DNA from: Lineus longissimus
Lineage: Eukaryota; Nemertea; Pilidiophora; Heteronemertea; Lineidae
DNA: 64,000 nucleotides
Assembly (NCBI RefSeq): GCF_910592395.1
Contig: NC_088311.1
Coordinates: 17,548,501 to 17,612,500 of the forward strand
Reading direction: 5' to 3'
Under the pieces are notes generated by a model. The model was not told the DNA's origin, ran no database searches, and saw only the letters and a program-made list of their open reading frames with translations. Numbering within the stretch: the stretch's first letter is position 1; the number at the start of each line of letters is the position of its first letter. Below are positions 37,501 to 49,900 of the stretch, in pieces. The position numbers and the translations under genes were made by a program.

Positions 37501-40500
37501 AAACAGAGATTCCTTGTACCATTTACTTATGCAGAGTGAGAGAGATACATGACTGGCTTGCGAAGGTCTCTTCCTCCCAGCCAAAGACAGAGTTGCTGCA
37601 CCAATTGGTGCCAAACCATTTTTGGTAACGTTAGACTCTTCAAACTGTCAACAATTTTATCCGATCTCAGAACTCCACAACTTCACAGGAAGTGGAGAGA
37701 TCGGACGATAATGACGCCAGGCCTGAAGAAGCCTGTAGACGATTGCAAAAAAAGTAGACATAATTTGATATTTCACAAAACTGCAAGAAAAAATCACAGT
37801 GAATATTTCCGGGTTTTGAGTACCGGTAAGTCATTTTTGCGCTCACCTCTTTGTGTCCTCCGGTGTTCTCTTCGTAAATAGATAAAATCGATGTTTCTTG
37901 TAGGCCGTACAAATCAAAGTGGGATCATCCTGGACGTTAGCTAATGCCGGATTATCGGACGCTTCCATCTCCACTGTTAAGGCGGCTTTGCTTTTCCTGC
38001 CCGAGCCTTGAAATAGGCCTATCTGGAGGAAGCGTGCATTCTCTGGTTTACCAAAGGTTCTGACACAGCGATTTGTGTGGAGGTTGACAACTGAAAGACA
38101 TGAAAAGTCTTGTTAGAGAAAGTTCGTCTTTTGTCAATTCATTCCTACTAAGCCAGCTGCCTTGGCCGAGTCGCATAAACACCTTGATATTTTCTTACTT
38201 GTACAGCATTTCCATTTAAAACAGCATGCACGTCCTGAAGCCTCCGCATATATAGTATAACCTCTCTATTAAGGACACCCACGGAACTGAAAACGGCTGT
38301 CCTTAATATAGCGGTGTCCTGATTAGAGAGTTAAAATTGAATGGAAACAACCCATTTGAGACCAAAACTAGTGTCCTTTATGGAGAGGTTGTCCTTAATA
38401 GAGAGGTGTCCCCTAAGGGAGGTTCCACTGTAACTTCTCAAATAGACGTCGTGTCAAAGCGCTGGGTATCAATCTCTCACAGCAGGATCGTGCACATGTG
38501 ACAGCCCATCACCTCTGTTGTGGTTTGACATAATGATCTTAAAAGGGGCTCTTAAGGCAGCTGCTGGGTAGACACGTACGTCCAAACTATTCACGCTTGT
38601 ACGAGGATTATATTTAGAGCTGATTCTAACATGACCCAGTGCCCTCTATGATATTAGTCACCTGAAGATGGCCAATTTAACCACCATCCTCCTACCTATA
38701 GTCCCCCTTAAGCGGTAATCTAAAACACAATTTCTTCCACATGGAGTTGTTTTGAAAATGTTAGTTTATCCCGACTCAAACATCTACACTAAAATAGATT
38801 GTGTGCTTGATGTTGTAGGATCTATTTGGAGTATTGCAACACATGTGCAGAGAGATGCCAATATCTACAACAATGAAAAATGAGTAAAGGTGGTTAGCCT
38901 GCCTCAAGTCTGTCCTGAGATCAAGAATAAATGTGACCCGTCACAGCAAAACCAGACGCATGTCGCTCTGAGCTTGGCAGGTTGAGACAGACTGTTTGTT
39001 CGTTTCTCTACTGTCTGCCTTTTGTGAAATATGAGCACATCAAGTTCTTCCATTATCTCCTGGTGTCATTTAGGCTCATCTTCTGTGCGACACGCGCCTG
39101 GTTTTGCTGTGACGGGTCACAAATAGTCTGAATTTATAGTTATGAATTCTTGCTAATATCAATTAAGTGACAGGCAAACCTGAAGCATCAATGAAGTATT
39201 TCCTTAGACTATCAATAACCAGGACAGCCTTTGTAACTAAGGAATCTCTTTAAACTTGTGTTGGAAAAAGATTGTATCATGATGATAGAATCCAGAGTTT
39301 CTCCAGCAGGACATCATTTATTCGATACGCACCTTTAATACCCAGCATCGTTCCATACATTAGGAAGTACCCACTTTCGTCAAACACTGAAAATGGGAAA
39401 CAAAAATTTTACATCCATTTCTGAGTTTGAGCAGCAAATATTTTACAATAACTGGTTTATATCTCCAATTTCTGTCATCTACTACTTATCCATACCTAAG
39501 AGAACTACTTATTCCAATGACAATGTTAGTTTGAATATACAGTGGAAACTCCCTTAGCGGACACCTCTCTATTAAGGACAACCTCTCTATAAAGGACACT
39601 AGTTTTGGTCTCAAATGGGTTGTTTCCATTCAATTTTACCTCTCTAATCAGGATATCTCTTTATTAAGGACAGCCATTTTCAGTCCCGTGGGTGTCCTTA
39701 ATAGAGAGGTTCTACTGTATAAATGTTTTCTCTTTAAATGTCAAAGAAGTTGACCCCATTAAGGGTTTGCTGTCTTACCTAAGTTGCACAAAGGAAATGA
39801 GTCTGATCTTTCTAGATCTTTTTCAATTGCGTTCCGCCGACCGAATTCCATGTTTGGCAGTTGTTGTTTCATCTGAAAAAAGGTAAAAGGTATAGTATTT
39901 CAGATTTGCCGACCAGCAAGAATAAAGACGTAGAAAGCCAGCGACAAAATTAGGGAGGTTGATGTGAAATTCCACTGCAGGCACTGTAAAATAACCAGTT
40001 AAGTTTCGGTTAGAACAAAAAACTTGGGATTTAGCTTGCTCAGGGAGCAGTCACACCCTTAATGACTTGGAACTCGCAAACCAGCAGTTTGTTGGGAAGT
40101 TTGTGTCTACAGAATACCAACAAGGTTTCCCCTATGATTGGTTTTGAGGGTCGAATCTCGATACTTTACCTGTTGTAGTTCTGTGAAGTGCTGTAACGAT
40201 TCGTCCATGACTTTGGTCAGCTTCCCCGTCAGAAACTTGAATATTCTTATCTACAATGAGAAAGACAATCGGACCTAAACCTTTTGATTCCCTCGTCACT
40301 GCAGCGGTGATAGGAAACTTATGCAATTCAAAATTACTGCTAGGGTGTCAACTGTCACCATTAAACGCAAAGTAGCAGCACCTGTTTTATCATGCTACAT
40401 GATTAGCCTGGCTACATGATAAAACATGCAGACATCACTTCACATAATCATTTGATTTGTTGGATTTGGACTGACTTTTCAATGTTTTTTTAGGATCAAG

Positions 40501-43500
40501 GGGTGGTCTGGCCTCAGGCAAGGCCATGTCATGCTGAGGGAGGTGCTGGCCCAAATAGACAATCATACATGGGACTTAGATCATGGCAAGATTTTTGAGG
40601 ATCAGGGTGATGATGGATAAGTGATAGTGATCAACAGGCCTACAGCAGTGATGAATACGTCATTGAGTATGAAGGTGATAGGCCTAACATTCCCAATCTC
40701 TGGGGTCTCAGAGGGGGGGGGCTGATTGGGGGAGGGGATCAATGATGGTAATATGGATGTTCATGACCCACAAACTGGGAACAACGATGGAAACAAAAGG
40801 TCTGCCCCTAAGGGCACCGAATAAGGAAAATGATTTTCACAGGATTGATGGAAGTATTTCAAATACATTTTTTAATCGTCCAAACCTGATACATTTTCAG
40901 AATCAAATAAGTGCTGAAAATGATCAAAACAAACCAAAAGGAAGCCAGGCATTTCTGAACATAAGTTTTTGAGACCGTAATAAGCACTGCAACTAAATGT
41001 CAACCAGTAGATCTACAATTTTGCAAATCAAAATCAACAAAAGTTCAAATACGTACTTTTCTGTCCGTTGAAATCACTGCCATTTGTTTACCATTTGGAG
41101 AGAAGGCAATATCAATCACCTGGCATTTACACTGGAATAAAAGAACGGGAATAAATGGCTGTCAGTGGCACAGTGGTAATACAAGCGCCCTTCACATCTG
41201 AGGTCCCGGGTTCGATTCCTGGTCGTTCTGTCACACTCATGTAATAGACAGGACGACTCTCTTCGACAGCGTAGGTTTCCGCCGGGGTCTCCGGTTTCCT
41301 CCTACTTACATTACAATCCCCATATATCATCCCAATATTGTCTAAAGAGCTTACAATGTCCTTTTTGATGTTCAGCTCCAAACTCAATATGTGACCCGTC
41401 ACAGCAAAACCAGGCGCATGTCGCTCTGAGCTTGGCAGCTTGAGACGGACTGTTTGATCAATTCTCTATTGTCTGCCTTTTGTGAAATATGAGCACATCA
41501 ATTTCTTCCATTATCTCCTGGTATCACTTTGGCTCATCTTCTGTGCGACATGCGCCTGGGTTTGCTGTGACGGGTCACATATTTCTTATTTTTTTAAATG
41601 GAATAATATGAAACCGACTACTGTTAACCAGGTAATATTCACAAAGCCAAAAGTTCACATATGTGTTCTTTTTCACTTTGCGGTCGACTAAGTTTTGTAT
41701 TTATTGCCTAAAGTTAATAATGGTTAATGAATAAGACTTAAAATTTCAGTAAGTTCGCTTGCAAAATTGAAAAAAATTAAATGACTACGATCACAGAAAA
41801 CGTTTCAAAAATGAAATCAGAACAAAATTAGACTCACCTTTGCAAATTCATAGAGATCCGAGTCGGTCTTATATTCCCATAGAATGTTCTTTGGGAACTT
41901 GTAATCATATTTCGGTCCGGTCCAATACTCGACCATACCTGACTGGTCAACTGAGACACATACTTCGAAGACAGGATTGTACTGAAATAAGCAAGCAGAG
42001 CAAGTCATAACACCGACAGAATGGGCACGTTTTTCAAATGTGGTAACCATCAAAATTTGGCCAACACCAAGACGGAAGAAATGTAGCATTTTACAATCAC
42101 ACTGAATAGAATGTCTGATCTATTGATCTGAGGGGGATGATGCTTTGCTCTTGTAAGAATGAAATGTACAATTAAAAGTTTAAAAGTCTTTGGCAATATG
42201 CCTATCTTTGTTCGTATAGCCTGAAGGCCATTTCGGCTAGTATTTACTGGGGGAAATTCGGTGCATATGGAAGTGAAAACTATGGTGTCTAAAACTTCGT
42301 TTTTTTGTGCCTTTGCTTTTAACACCTACCCTAATCACTGTGACAGGTTTTGAGTGAATCTTTTCCAGAACCTGGAGGGGCTCTGACGTTCCCTTGCCAT
42401 CGTAAACACAGATCTTTGACGAGTCTTTTTCAGCTCTGAAATATGATGAATCAATTTAGGAATATAGCACAACTATTTGGCACATGAACCAAAAAAATTT
42501 TAAAAGGCATTTGGATTGTTCTTTTACCAAACTCTTCAATATGTATTGGGTGCCAGGTCTGGAGGTGGAGTCAATTTATACTGCAGGTTGTACCACTTAA
42601 GACCACTGTTAAAAAGTAGAGCTTATTACTCTTACACTGTAACAGCAGTACAGCCCGTAACACTTATACTGTAACACTAACAGCAGTACTTACAGCTTGT
42701 AACACTTACACTGTTGAAGAGCAGCGCTAGTGCAAGTAACACTGTAACAGCAGTGCTTACAGCTAATACAGTACACTGTTAAAGAGTAGAGCTAGTGATA
42801 CTTACACTGTTAAGGGCAGAGCTAGTGCAACTAACACTGTAACAGCAGTGCTTACAGCTTGTAACACTTACAGTACACTGTTAAAGAGTAGAGCTTGTTA
42901 CACTTACACTGTAATAGCAGTACAGCCTGTCAGTGTAACACTTATACTGTAACAGCAGTACTTATAGCTTGTAACACTTACACTAAGAGCAGAGCAAGTG
43001 CAACTTACACTGTAACAGCAGTACTTACAGCTTGTAACACTTACACTGTTAAAGAGCAGACCTAGTGCAACTAACACTGTAAAAGCAGTGCTTACAGCTT
43101 GTAACACTTACAGTACATTGTTAAAGAGTAGAGCTAGTAATACTTCTACTGTAACAGCAGTACTTACAGCTTGTAACACTTACACTGTTGAAGAGCAGAG
43201 CTAGTGCAACTAACACTGTAACAGCAGTGCTTACAGCTTGTAACACTTACAGTACACTGTTAAAGAGTAGAGCTAGTAATACTTACACTGTCACAGCAGT
43301 ACTTACAGCTTGTAACACTTACACTGTCAAAGAGCAGAGCTTATGCAACTAACACTGTAACAGCAGTGCTTACAGCTTGTAACACTTACAGTACACTGTT
43401 AAAGAGTAGAGCTAGTAATACTTACACTGTAACAGCAGTACTAGCCTGTGACACTGTTAAAGAGCACAGTTTGTGACACATACACTGTAACAGCTATACC

Positions 43501-45974
43501 AACAGCATGTTACACTTACACCAGAGTTTGTAACACTTACACTGCGACAGCTGTACCAACAGCATGTTACACTTACACCAGAGTTTGTAACACTTACACT
43601 GCAACAGCAGGGGTAGCATCTCCAGCGGCAAAGATCCAGTAGCAGCAAGACGGGACAAAGCCAAGCTTGATCATGTTGATCATGTCTGAAGGCAATTGAA
43701 AGAAAACAAGGTGAAGAGGATTCTCAACAGAATAATTTGTGTTTAAAATGAGTAGAAAGACTACGAATCTTCTGGCGTTTACAATCAATCTGGAGAGAAT
43801 TAAATCGTATCCAGTAAACCCGTGTGCTACTGCTGACCCCCCAGAGTGGTACACAACTCCAAAGCATGACACTTGCAGTTTTTTTTTATCATATCTTGCT
43901 TAATATTGTCCGTTTGACTCAACCAAAACGACGTGCAAGATATTTAATTCTACACAAAGAAAACGCCTTTAAGCGCACCTTCTACATGATTGTGTCAAGA
44001 GATTGGGAATAAGGTTGCAGGTTGCAGTAATGAACATTTGCTTTATCAAGTTGTTGTTACCAAGTCATAAAAGACTTTCCCAGTGACGTTGGAACAAGAT
44101 TATTGTAAAGTGGTGCTCACTTACCAAAGTTGACAATATCATATACTTTCAGTGTTTTATCCTCCGACACCGTACAATAGTATTCACCGTTGGGACTTGC
44201 ACGCGCATCCCGAATTGAACCTAGAATTTAAAATCAAGTTTTGGAAGAGGTTACTTTACATTTCAATGTTTTGAGTACCAAACGATTACAATATAGCATA
44301 TCAAATGGCTGATTTACAGATTGTCAACTTTCAATGTTTTGAGTACTAAATTACAGAATTCCTCTCCCTGGGAAGTTGTATTATTCCTAACCTACAACAA
44401 GTTTAGGGTAAATCAGCCTTAATTTACAGAATGGAGAGCTCTCAAAAGTACTGTAGCAGGTCAATAATACACCTACTTTTTAAGCATGTTTACCTTTTTA
44501 ATGTCCCCATGACCTAAATTTATTACTTCAAAGTTAGGTTGAAGTAAATAGTTGGCCATGACCAAATGGAATTTTATTTGAAATGCACTGGGACCAATGT
44601 AAAAATATATAAGGCTTGCCCAAATTTTTGCTCAAAGTGGTTATACCTAAATGTGATCGGAAGTGTTTGACAAACTCGATGCCCTCCTCTTCACATTTCT
44701 TCCAGAACTTGACATGGCCGTCATGACTGGCCGTGATGATGAAAGCCGTCCTGAAAATAGATGTAATTGTCCAAATGTTTGTTGTCTTCAGCTTTTTTTG
44801 ACCAGTAACTACTTACAAGCAAGCGAAAGACACCATCAAGCCATAGAAACATCAGTAGCTTGTGTGGACTCTACCTTTGCCTGAATGCAGAGTCAATAAA
44901 CCCAATTGGCACCTAACCCTAGTGCGATGTGGCATATAGAACCGTTCATTCGTCATAGTCAGCTGCGCTATTGCCCGAGCCGTGAAGGGCTCATCCCACT
45001 GGAGCTTATCCGGACCAAGAGTATTTCTCCCCCTGCGGGCCTGGATAGGATGCTAGTCTATCGCAGGCGAACCTGGTACCTATTTACTCCTGGGTGGAGA
45101 GAAGCAAGTAGGGTTAAATGCCTTACTCAAGGACACAACGATGAAACAGCGTCGAACCTATGACCTCCTTGTTATAAGCCTGGCGCTCTAACCACTCGAC
45201 CACTGATCCCCCTAGAAGAGGAATACTCCCAGGAGAAAAACACCTCCAAGTGCACAGCAAAGTTGCAAATGAAGGAAATCTTCATACTTAGTGACTGCCA
45301 AGTGGGTAATGACATCTCGATGCATGTAACTTTTCTCATAAGCTTCCGAACTGGGAAGGTTGTCCAGGTAGACTTGTTCATACTGTAAGACTGAAACAGA
45401 GAATAATCAAGATAAAGATTATGGGTTGACCATAGATGCCTACAACTCAAACCTAAAGCATTTAGAACACTTTATAAAAATGAAGTACTAGTAAATGCCA
45501 ACTTCAAGGGTGGGAGTCAGTTCTTTGTTTTCCAGAGAAAAGGCCCCTAGTCCTACCCTGGCCTTGTGCGAATTGCAATATGCGGACCAGGTCCAGGCAG
45601 GACCTGTGACGTCTGGCCTTGATAGCAGTGCATGATGGGATGGAAGAATAGATGGCCTGGAATATTCGAGAAGGTGACTGTTTTCGCTCGAGTACAGGAT
45701 TAAACTGATAACGCAAGATCTGAAGATGGCAACCATCACGTCTCTGAGTTAGGGGTATGGCGAAATAGGGTTTAAAAAAAAGTTTTCTCGGTTTGATCAA
45801 CGTTTATTGACCGATATCAAACACGATCCCCCAATATTTTTCTTCCATACCCTTCCTTTTCTTTGGTTTTGCAGCCTCGGCTGGGAGAGGACCTATCCAT
45901 TCATCATCATCGCCAGCTCCAGGAGATGTTTCTTCGTCAAGAGGACGTTTTTCTGATTTTGTGCTTTCCGCCAT
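34512..45974 (-). CDS. PPWD1: PPWD1: WD-repeat plus cyclophilin-type peptidyl-prolyl isomerase, 16 coding exons
   Basis: Nuclear spliceosome-associated protein with an N-terminal WD40 propeller and a C-terminal cyclophilin domain. Exons in transcript order: 45974-45851, 45390-45288, 44750-44647, 44220-44125, 43685-43598, 42435-42330, 41981-41838, 41131-41057, 40250-40170, 39872-39779, 39386-39333, 38090-37847, 36842-36693, 36041-35929, 35707-35556, 34655-34512. Total 1872 nt, 623 aa (human 646); all phases join cleanly. Visible: start [15 protein letters not shown], basic [61 protein letters not shown], then cyclophilin from ~463 with [30 protein letters not shown] and [12 protein letters not shown] (catalytic arginine and ligand-site tryptophan present), ending IINITIK. 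Three tandem arrays are seeded on its exon ends. It is head to head with GIPC. Confidence 0.97.
35055..35578 (-). repeat. 40-bp tandem array carrying 13 copies of the PPWD1 exon 15 splice donor
   Basis: Thirteen units, each containing on the minus strand the exon end CTAGCTCCCAC(G/T) followed by GTAAGTAGCATGGACTC. The unit at 35551-35578 is the real exon 15 end (donor GTAAGT at 35550-35555); the other twelve extend into the intron. Units 3-9 alternate two variants (AAATACTAGA and TAATACTGGA on the plus strand), giving an 80-bp higher-order repeat. Eleven of the twelve decoys keep GTAAGT and the most distal reads GTAAGA. Confidence 0.95.
38253..38430. mobile_element. Pogo/Tigger-like MITE, copy 6, in a PPWD1 intron
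   Basis: Ends TAGTATAACCTCTCTATTAA and GGGAGGTTCCACTG, with TA flanks. Confidence 0.8.
38543..38707. mobile_element. piggyBac-like MITE (TTAA target), copy 3
   Basis: TTAA at 38539-38542 and 38708-38711. Ends AAGGGGCTCTTAAGGCAGCT and CCTACCTATAGTCCCCC are inverted. Shares TTCACGCTTGTACGAGGA with copy 2. Confidence 0.7.
38933..39120. mobile_element. 188-bp palindromic MITE (GTGACCC ends), copy 1
   Basis: Terminal inverted repeats GTGACCCGTCACAGCAAAAC and GTTTTGCTGTGACGGGTCAC, with 4-bp flanks AAAT on both sides. Each end is itself a small palindrome (GTGACCCGTCAC). Non-coding. Confidence 0.8.
39540..39717. mobile_element. Pogo/Tigger-like MITE, copy 7, in a PPWD1 intron
   Basis: Ends CAGTGGAAACTCCCTTAGCG and GAGAGGTTCTACTG, with TA flanks. 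Confidence 0.85.
41155..41300 (+). mobile_element. tRNA-derived SINE in a PPWD1 intron
   Basis: tRNA-like head at ~41157-41230 with A box TGGCACAGTGGTAATAC and B box GGTTCGATTCC. It is followed by a body with GGGGTCTCCGGTTTCCTCC, which resembles the conserved central domain of V-type SINEs. It lies directly upstream (plus strand) of the GTGACCC MITE at 41391. Confidence 0.7.
41391..41578. mobile_element. 188-bp palindromic MITE (GTGACCC ends), copy 2
   Basis: Same ends as 38933-39120, flanked by ATAT on both sides. High similarity to copy 1 through the body (TTGTCTGCCTTTTGTGAAAT). Confidence 0.85.
42620..43600 (-). repeat. ~1-kb array of units derived from the PPWD1 exon 5 splice donor
   Basis: The real exon 5 ends (minus strand) CTGCTGTTGCAGT followed by GTAAGTG. 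The intron beyond repeats CTGCTGTTACAGTGTAAGT and CTGTAAGCACTGCTGTTACA many times, at roughly 70-75-bp spacing, organised in part into ~146-150-bp double units. Units near the exon share the CAGAGTTTGTAACACTTACA form; distal units have the AAGAGTAGAGCTAGT insert. The ratio of identical blocks indicates repeated rounds of amplification. Confidence 0.88.
44930..45217 (-). mobile_element. tRNA-derived SINE inserted into another SINE (PPWD1 intron)
   Basis: On the minus strand an A-box-like TGGTCGAGTGGTTAGAGCGC and a B-box-like AGGTTCGACGCT are followed by GTGTCCTTGAGTAAGGCATT, a body motif common to many marine-invertebrate SINEs. Flanking pieces 44815-44925 and 45218-45250 are the two halves of the SINE family seen intact at 58270-58680, so this is a nested insertion. 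Confidence 0.7.
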
Positions 45975-46962
45975 GTTCACTCCAGCGGCTGTGTTGTTGG
46001 AAATCAGAGGGAACAAATTATAAAACACTCGTTTTCCCACTTACAACTATATTGTTATTCAAAACAAAATGGTAAGATACTTTATATCGAATTCTGCGAA
46101 AAAAAGTTGTCGATAAAAATGGTCGTATATGCATTATTTTAAGAAATTGATTTAATATTATGTCAGGTGCGAATTGTTTCTCTTATTCTGAGTTGTGTCC
46201 TTGGGTAAGGCACTTTACCCCCGACGTGTAGGAAGTAAACCTCGTTGAAATCTTTAGTCAATTCATTCTGCTGGCTTGCAAGTGAAGGAGGATACTCGCA
46301 TAAAACAGTTTTACAGAGGGTCGAATATTGTGACTGGATAGTCGAAGAAGAAGAGAGCCTAGATATGCATAGGTTTTCTCTCGCTTTTATTCTGATTCTT
46401 TTGCGTAATTTATTCATGTGCACATCACCTCTTGATCACACTTTATACTTCCCGAAAAAGGAACTGAATGCCTGGAGCTGGATTGATAAAAACATCTGAC
46501 TGTCCGAAGCATTTGACTATTTCTACTGTTACACCAGAAGGTGCTGCCACCTACAAAACTTTTCAACTGAGAATTAGTTTATTGATTTTACAACAGGCGT
46601 CTCTACTGCCTAATTGGTCGCCGAATTGTAGTTAATACCAAAGAGGGTTTTAGGAAATGACAGTACTTTCTTTGACAGTCCTCTTTGAATCAATCATTCT
46701 GGAAAACCGTTTTATTAGTTTCATAAAGCAATAGCCGAAAACGGATCTAGCTACTTTTAATTTGTTTAACGATTAATTTTCCAGTTTTTACCACCCCTTA
46801 TTCACTTTCTACAACCCCGAATTTCCTTACGCTGCTAACAAATGGATGCTTCCTGCTCAATTTCACAGTGACGTTTCCGTGTACAGGTGAAATTAATTAA
46901 ATACAGCCAATCCGAGGCGACAAAATCATCTGGAATACCTCATTTCATATTAATACGTAATC
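45975..46962. promoter_or_regulatory. Divergent promoter interval between PPWD1 and GIPC
   Basis: 988 bp between the two start codons with no coding exon recognised. A small SINE fragment (GTGTCCTTGGGTAAGGCACT) lies near 46197-46216. No TATA box or named site is claimed. Confidence 0.45.
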
Positions 46963-49900
46963 ATGCCGCTTCTAGGCAAGAAAGACAAGAGTAAAAAGAA
47001 AAAGGATCCTTCGTTAGCTGAGGATCATCAAGGCCAAGCCAACAGTGTCGGCGATCCCCCAGGAGAAATGTCTGCGAATCAAGCCAAGTCGGCACCCAAT
47101 GGTGCGGCCGCCACTGACCCATCCCAGGCTCCAGAGGGTCAGAAGTCGGTCTACAGGACCCCCAAATATCAGTTCCACTGTCAGCTGGCCCAGGGCAGTC
47201 CAACCGGAGTAATCAGCGGGTTCACGAATGTCAAACAACTTTACGAGCAAATCGCGCAGACCTTCGATTTCGATGCATCGCAGGTAAGTTAAAGGATAAA
47301 ATTCTGAATTTGGTTTTTTATGTTGTTTTTGATCCTTTGGCTGTAAGCGAACCACGTGCCATGTTTTCACGTTTCAACTTCAGAGGTCTTCATGAATCTG
47401 ATTTCGATGCATCACAGGTAAGCTAAAGGATAAAATTCTGAATTTGATTTTTTATGTTGTTTTTGATCCTTTGGCTGTTAGCGAACCACGTGCCATGTTT
47501 TCACGTTTCAACTTCAGAGGTCTTCATGAATCTGGACCAGGCCAGCCTGATTTGTCTAGATTGGTACCACTGCGCTCTAATCTGGTTAGATGGGGTCTTA
47601 AAAGCGGACCCTCTCTTTCGACTTTATTTCAGACGATATCCTTTAGACTACTTCTGGTCTTGCGTAGTGTGAACACGGCACTACTCAGGACTGACCAGCA
47701 GAAGTTACATCAAAGTTTCCAGATTTTGTATCTGGTTATGCATGTGCATTGACAAGAAAGAAGTCAAATGAACTCATTCATGCGCCAATGCATAACCGGA
47801 TATAACATCTGGAAATTCCTTCCAACTTAGCAGACTGCAGCTTTAATTCATAGTTATATAAAGGAGCATTCAAATTCATAGGTTTGATGCTAGGCGCAGA
47901 TGCACTGTTAAAAATGCTTGCGTCTTTGGGCAAATCTCCTTACTTTGTTTGCCCTATCCTTTGACCTGTTTGAGAAATAAAACTGAAATTAGGATTTTTA
48001 GAACGTAATGCTCGATGTCAGGGGCAAGAAGAAGACCGGTTCCAAGAGGACAGTATTGACAGCTGGTGAAATATTAGCGTCCAGGCCAAGAGCTGAAGAG
48101 GGGATTTTCGAGTCATCAACTACTGCACACTCTGTACATGTACATGTATAGATGGAACTTACACCTGAGTAAGAGTACAATTCAGTGTGTCACACCAGTC
48201 GTAGCACCTTTGAAAAAAACGTCTCTCAAGGAATAGGAAATTGACATTTTTAAAAATTTTTTAATTCAAAAGTCAGAATGAATTGTAATAGAATATTTTT
48301 GTCGTCTTGTGGGGCAAAACTGATAGCCTCTACCAGTTACCTTAAATATAAGGTTATGAAGGATAAACCGACACATGACATTGTACATTTTGATAATACA
48401 AGTATTGTAGTAGACTATTGTCCGTTTATACTGTAACTATTTCTTTGTAGTGCAATGTATGGCATGGCAGACATCATGCGATCAGGCCTGTGTATAGGCC
48501 TGTGTATCGTCTGCATGCCGACTGTGTATCACAGTTCGTCACTTGACTATTGAACCGTACTCACATGCGGGAATTTATTGTCAAGTGCATCAATGAAGTG
48601 CCTACAACTTTTGCATGTGTGACACAGTTCAAAATAGGCTTGGCTGGTTTATTCACTCTTATAGTGTTTATGAAGTTGACATTTAGATTTTATAAAGGTG
48701 TTTGTTCATGTTTGGCCAAGTGACTCCATCTTCTGACGGGGAGGGGGGGGGCTACTGTCCATGTGGATGCAGATCTTCACTCTGATCATTTTAGAGGGAC
48801 ATCATCCCTCTCATGTCCTTGGTCACCGCCAAATTGAAATATGAGTTGGTGTTGCCCCCACATGACAAGATAACTGATTATAGGTGGTTGAATAAACTGG
48901 CCAAAATAGTTCTCAAAATATCAACACACAGTTTGATATTTATCATGCGGCCCATCTGATTGATATAACTCAGTGATTTGATAAGGAAGCTGATTTAAAC
49001 GTCTTCTTGAATTAGTTTTTGATTTGATTCGAGGTCAAAAGAATTGGGTTTTGTCGCCAGTGACATCATAATTAGTGGCAGATTTGCGCTATAGATGTTC
49101 AGGTCGATTCTCTGAATTGAGCAAAATGTGCAGATGGCTGATCTGTTGTTTGGCCTGAAGTTTTACATCTCATGCAAAAGGCGATGCAATGTGGGGTATA
49201 TAAAGGTGTCTTGCTCAAGGACACACACTTGGCCAAGACAACTGTAATTCTTCTAAGAAGACAACCCACGACCTCCCGATTCTGGTGCTCTAAACTGATC
49301 TCCATGTTGAACAACTTACCAGTGCCATCTTCTCAGTTAACCGATTCAATACTATGAGGATTCGACCAGAGCACAGTCTCACTCAACCAGAATAAAATGT
49401 CATTCATCTAATCAGTGGTATTTTTGCCTCAGACATGTCAGACTGGACACACCCATATCGTTAACGACTCAAGTCAAGCGAGCCGGCGGTGTGACATTTA
49501 CCTGTTGCATGTAGCATGTAGTCTGTTACATACAGTGTGGATGAGTATGATGAGGTTTCAACCCGGAGAGACTAAGCTACAGTATGAACGAGAACCGAGG
49601 GCAGCCACAATCTTGCGCATGCAAAGACTTTCCAGGCCAGTTGAGGGTTACAGAGTGGCACCAGCTGGGTATCGAACCCAGGACCTCCCGACATCAAACA
49701 AGGCCAATGCTTGACCGTTGTGCCACCGTGGCAGGCAGGCTCATAATCTGTTGTGTTATCTGTTGGTCATGGGTTCTACCCTCAGGAGGACCACTGCTCT
49801 TTCGTGTCAGTGTCCTTGAGTAAGGACCTGCCTTGTTTGACGATCTGAATGTAGGCCCTGTAACAATGTCAAGCACAGTGGAACGTCCCTCAGCTGACAC

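Noticed and set aside
41157-41230. Possible tRNA gene
   Set aside because: A and B boxes are present, but it is followed by a SINE body and lacks a convincing acceptor stem; called a SINE head.
47400-47417. Duplicated GIPC exon end as a possible micro-exon
   Set aside because: No AG acceptor immediately precedes the copied GATTTCGATGC, and the protein is continuous without it.
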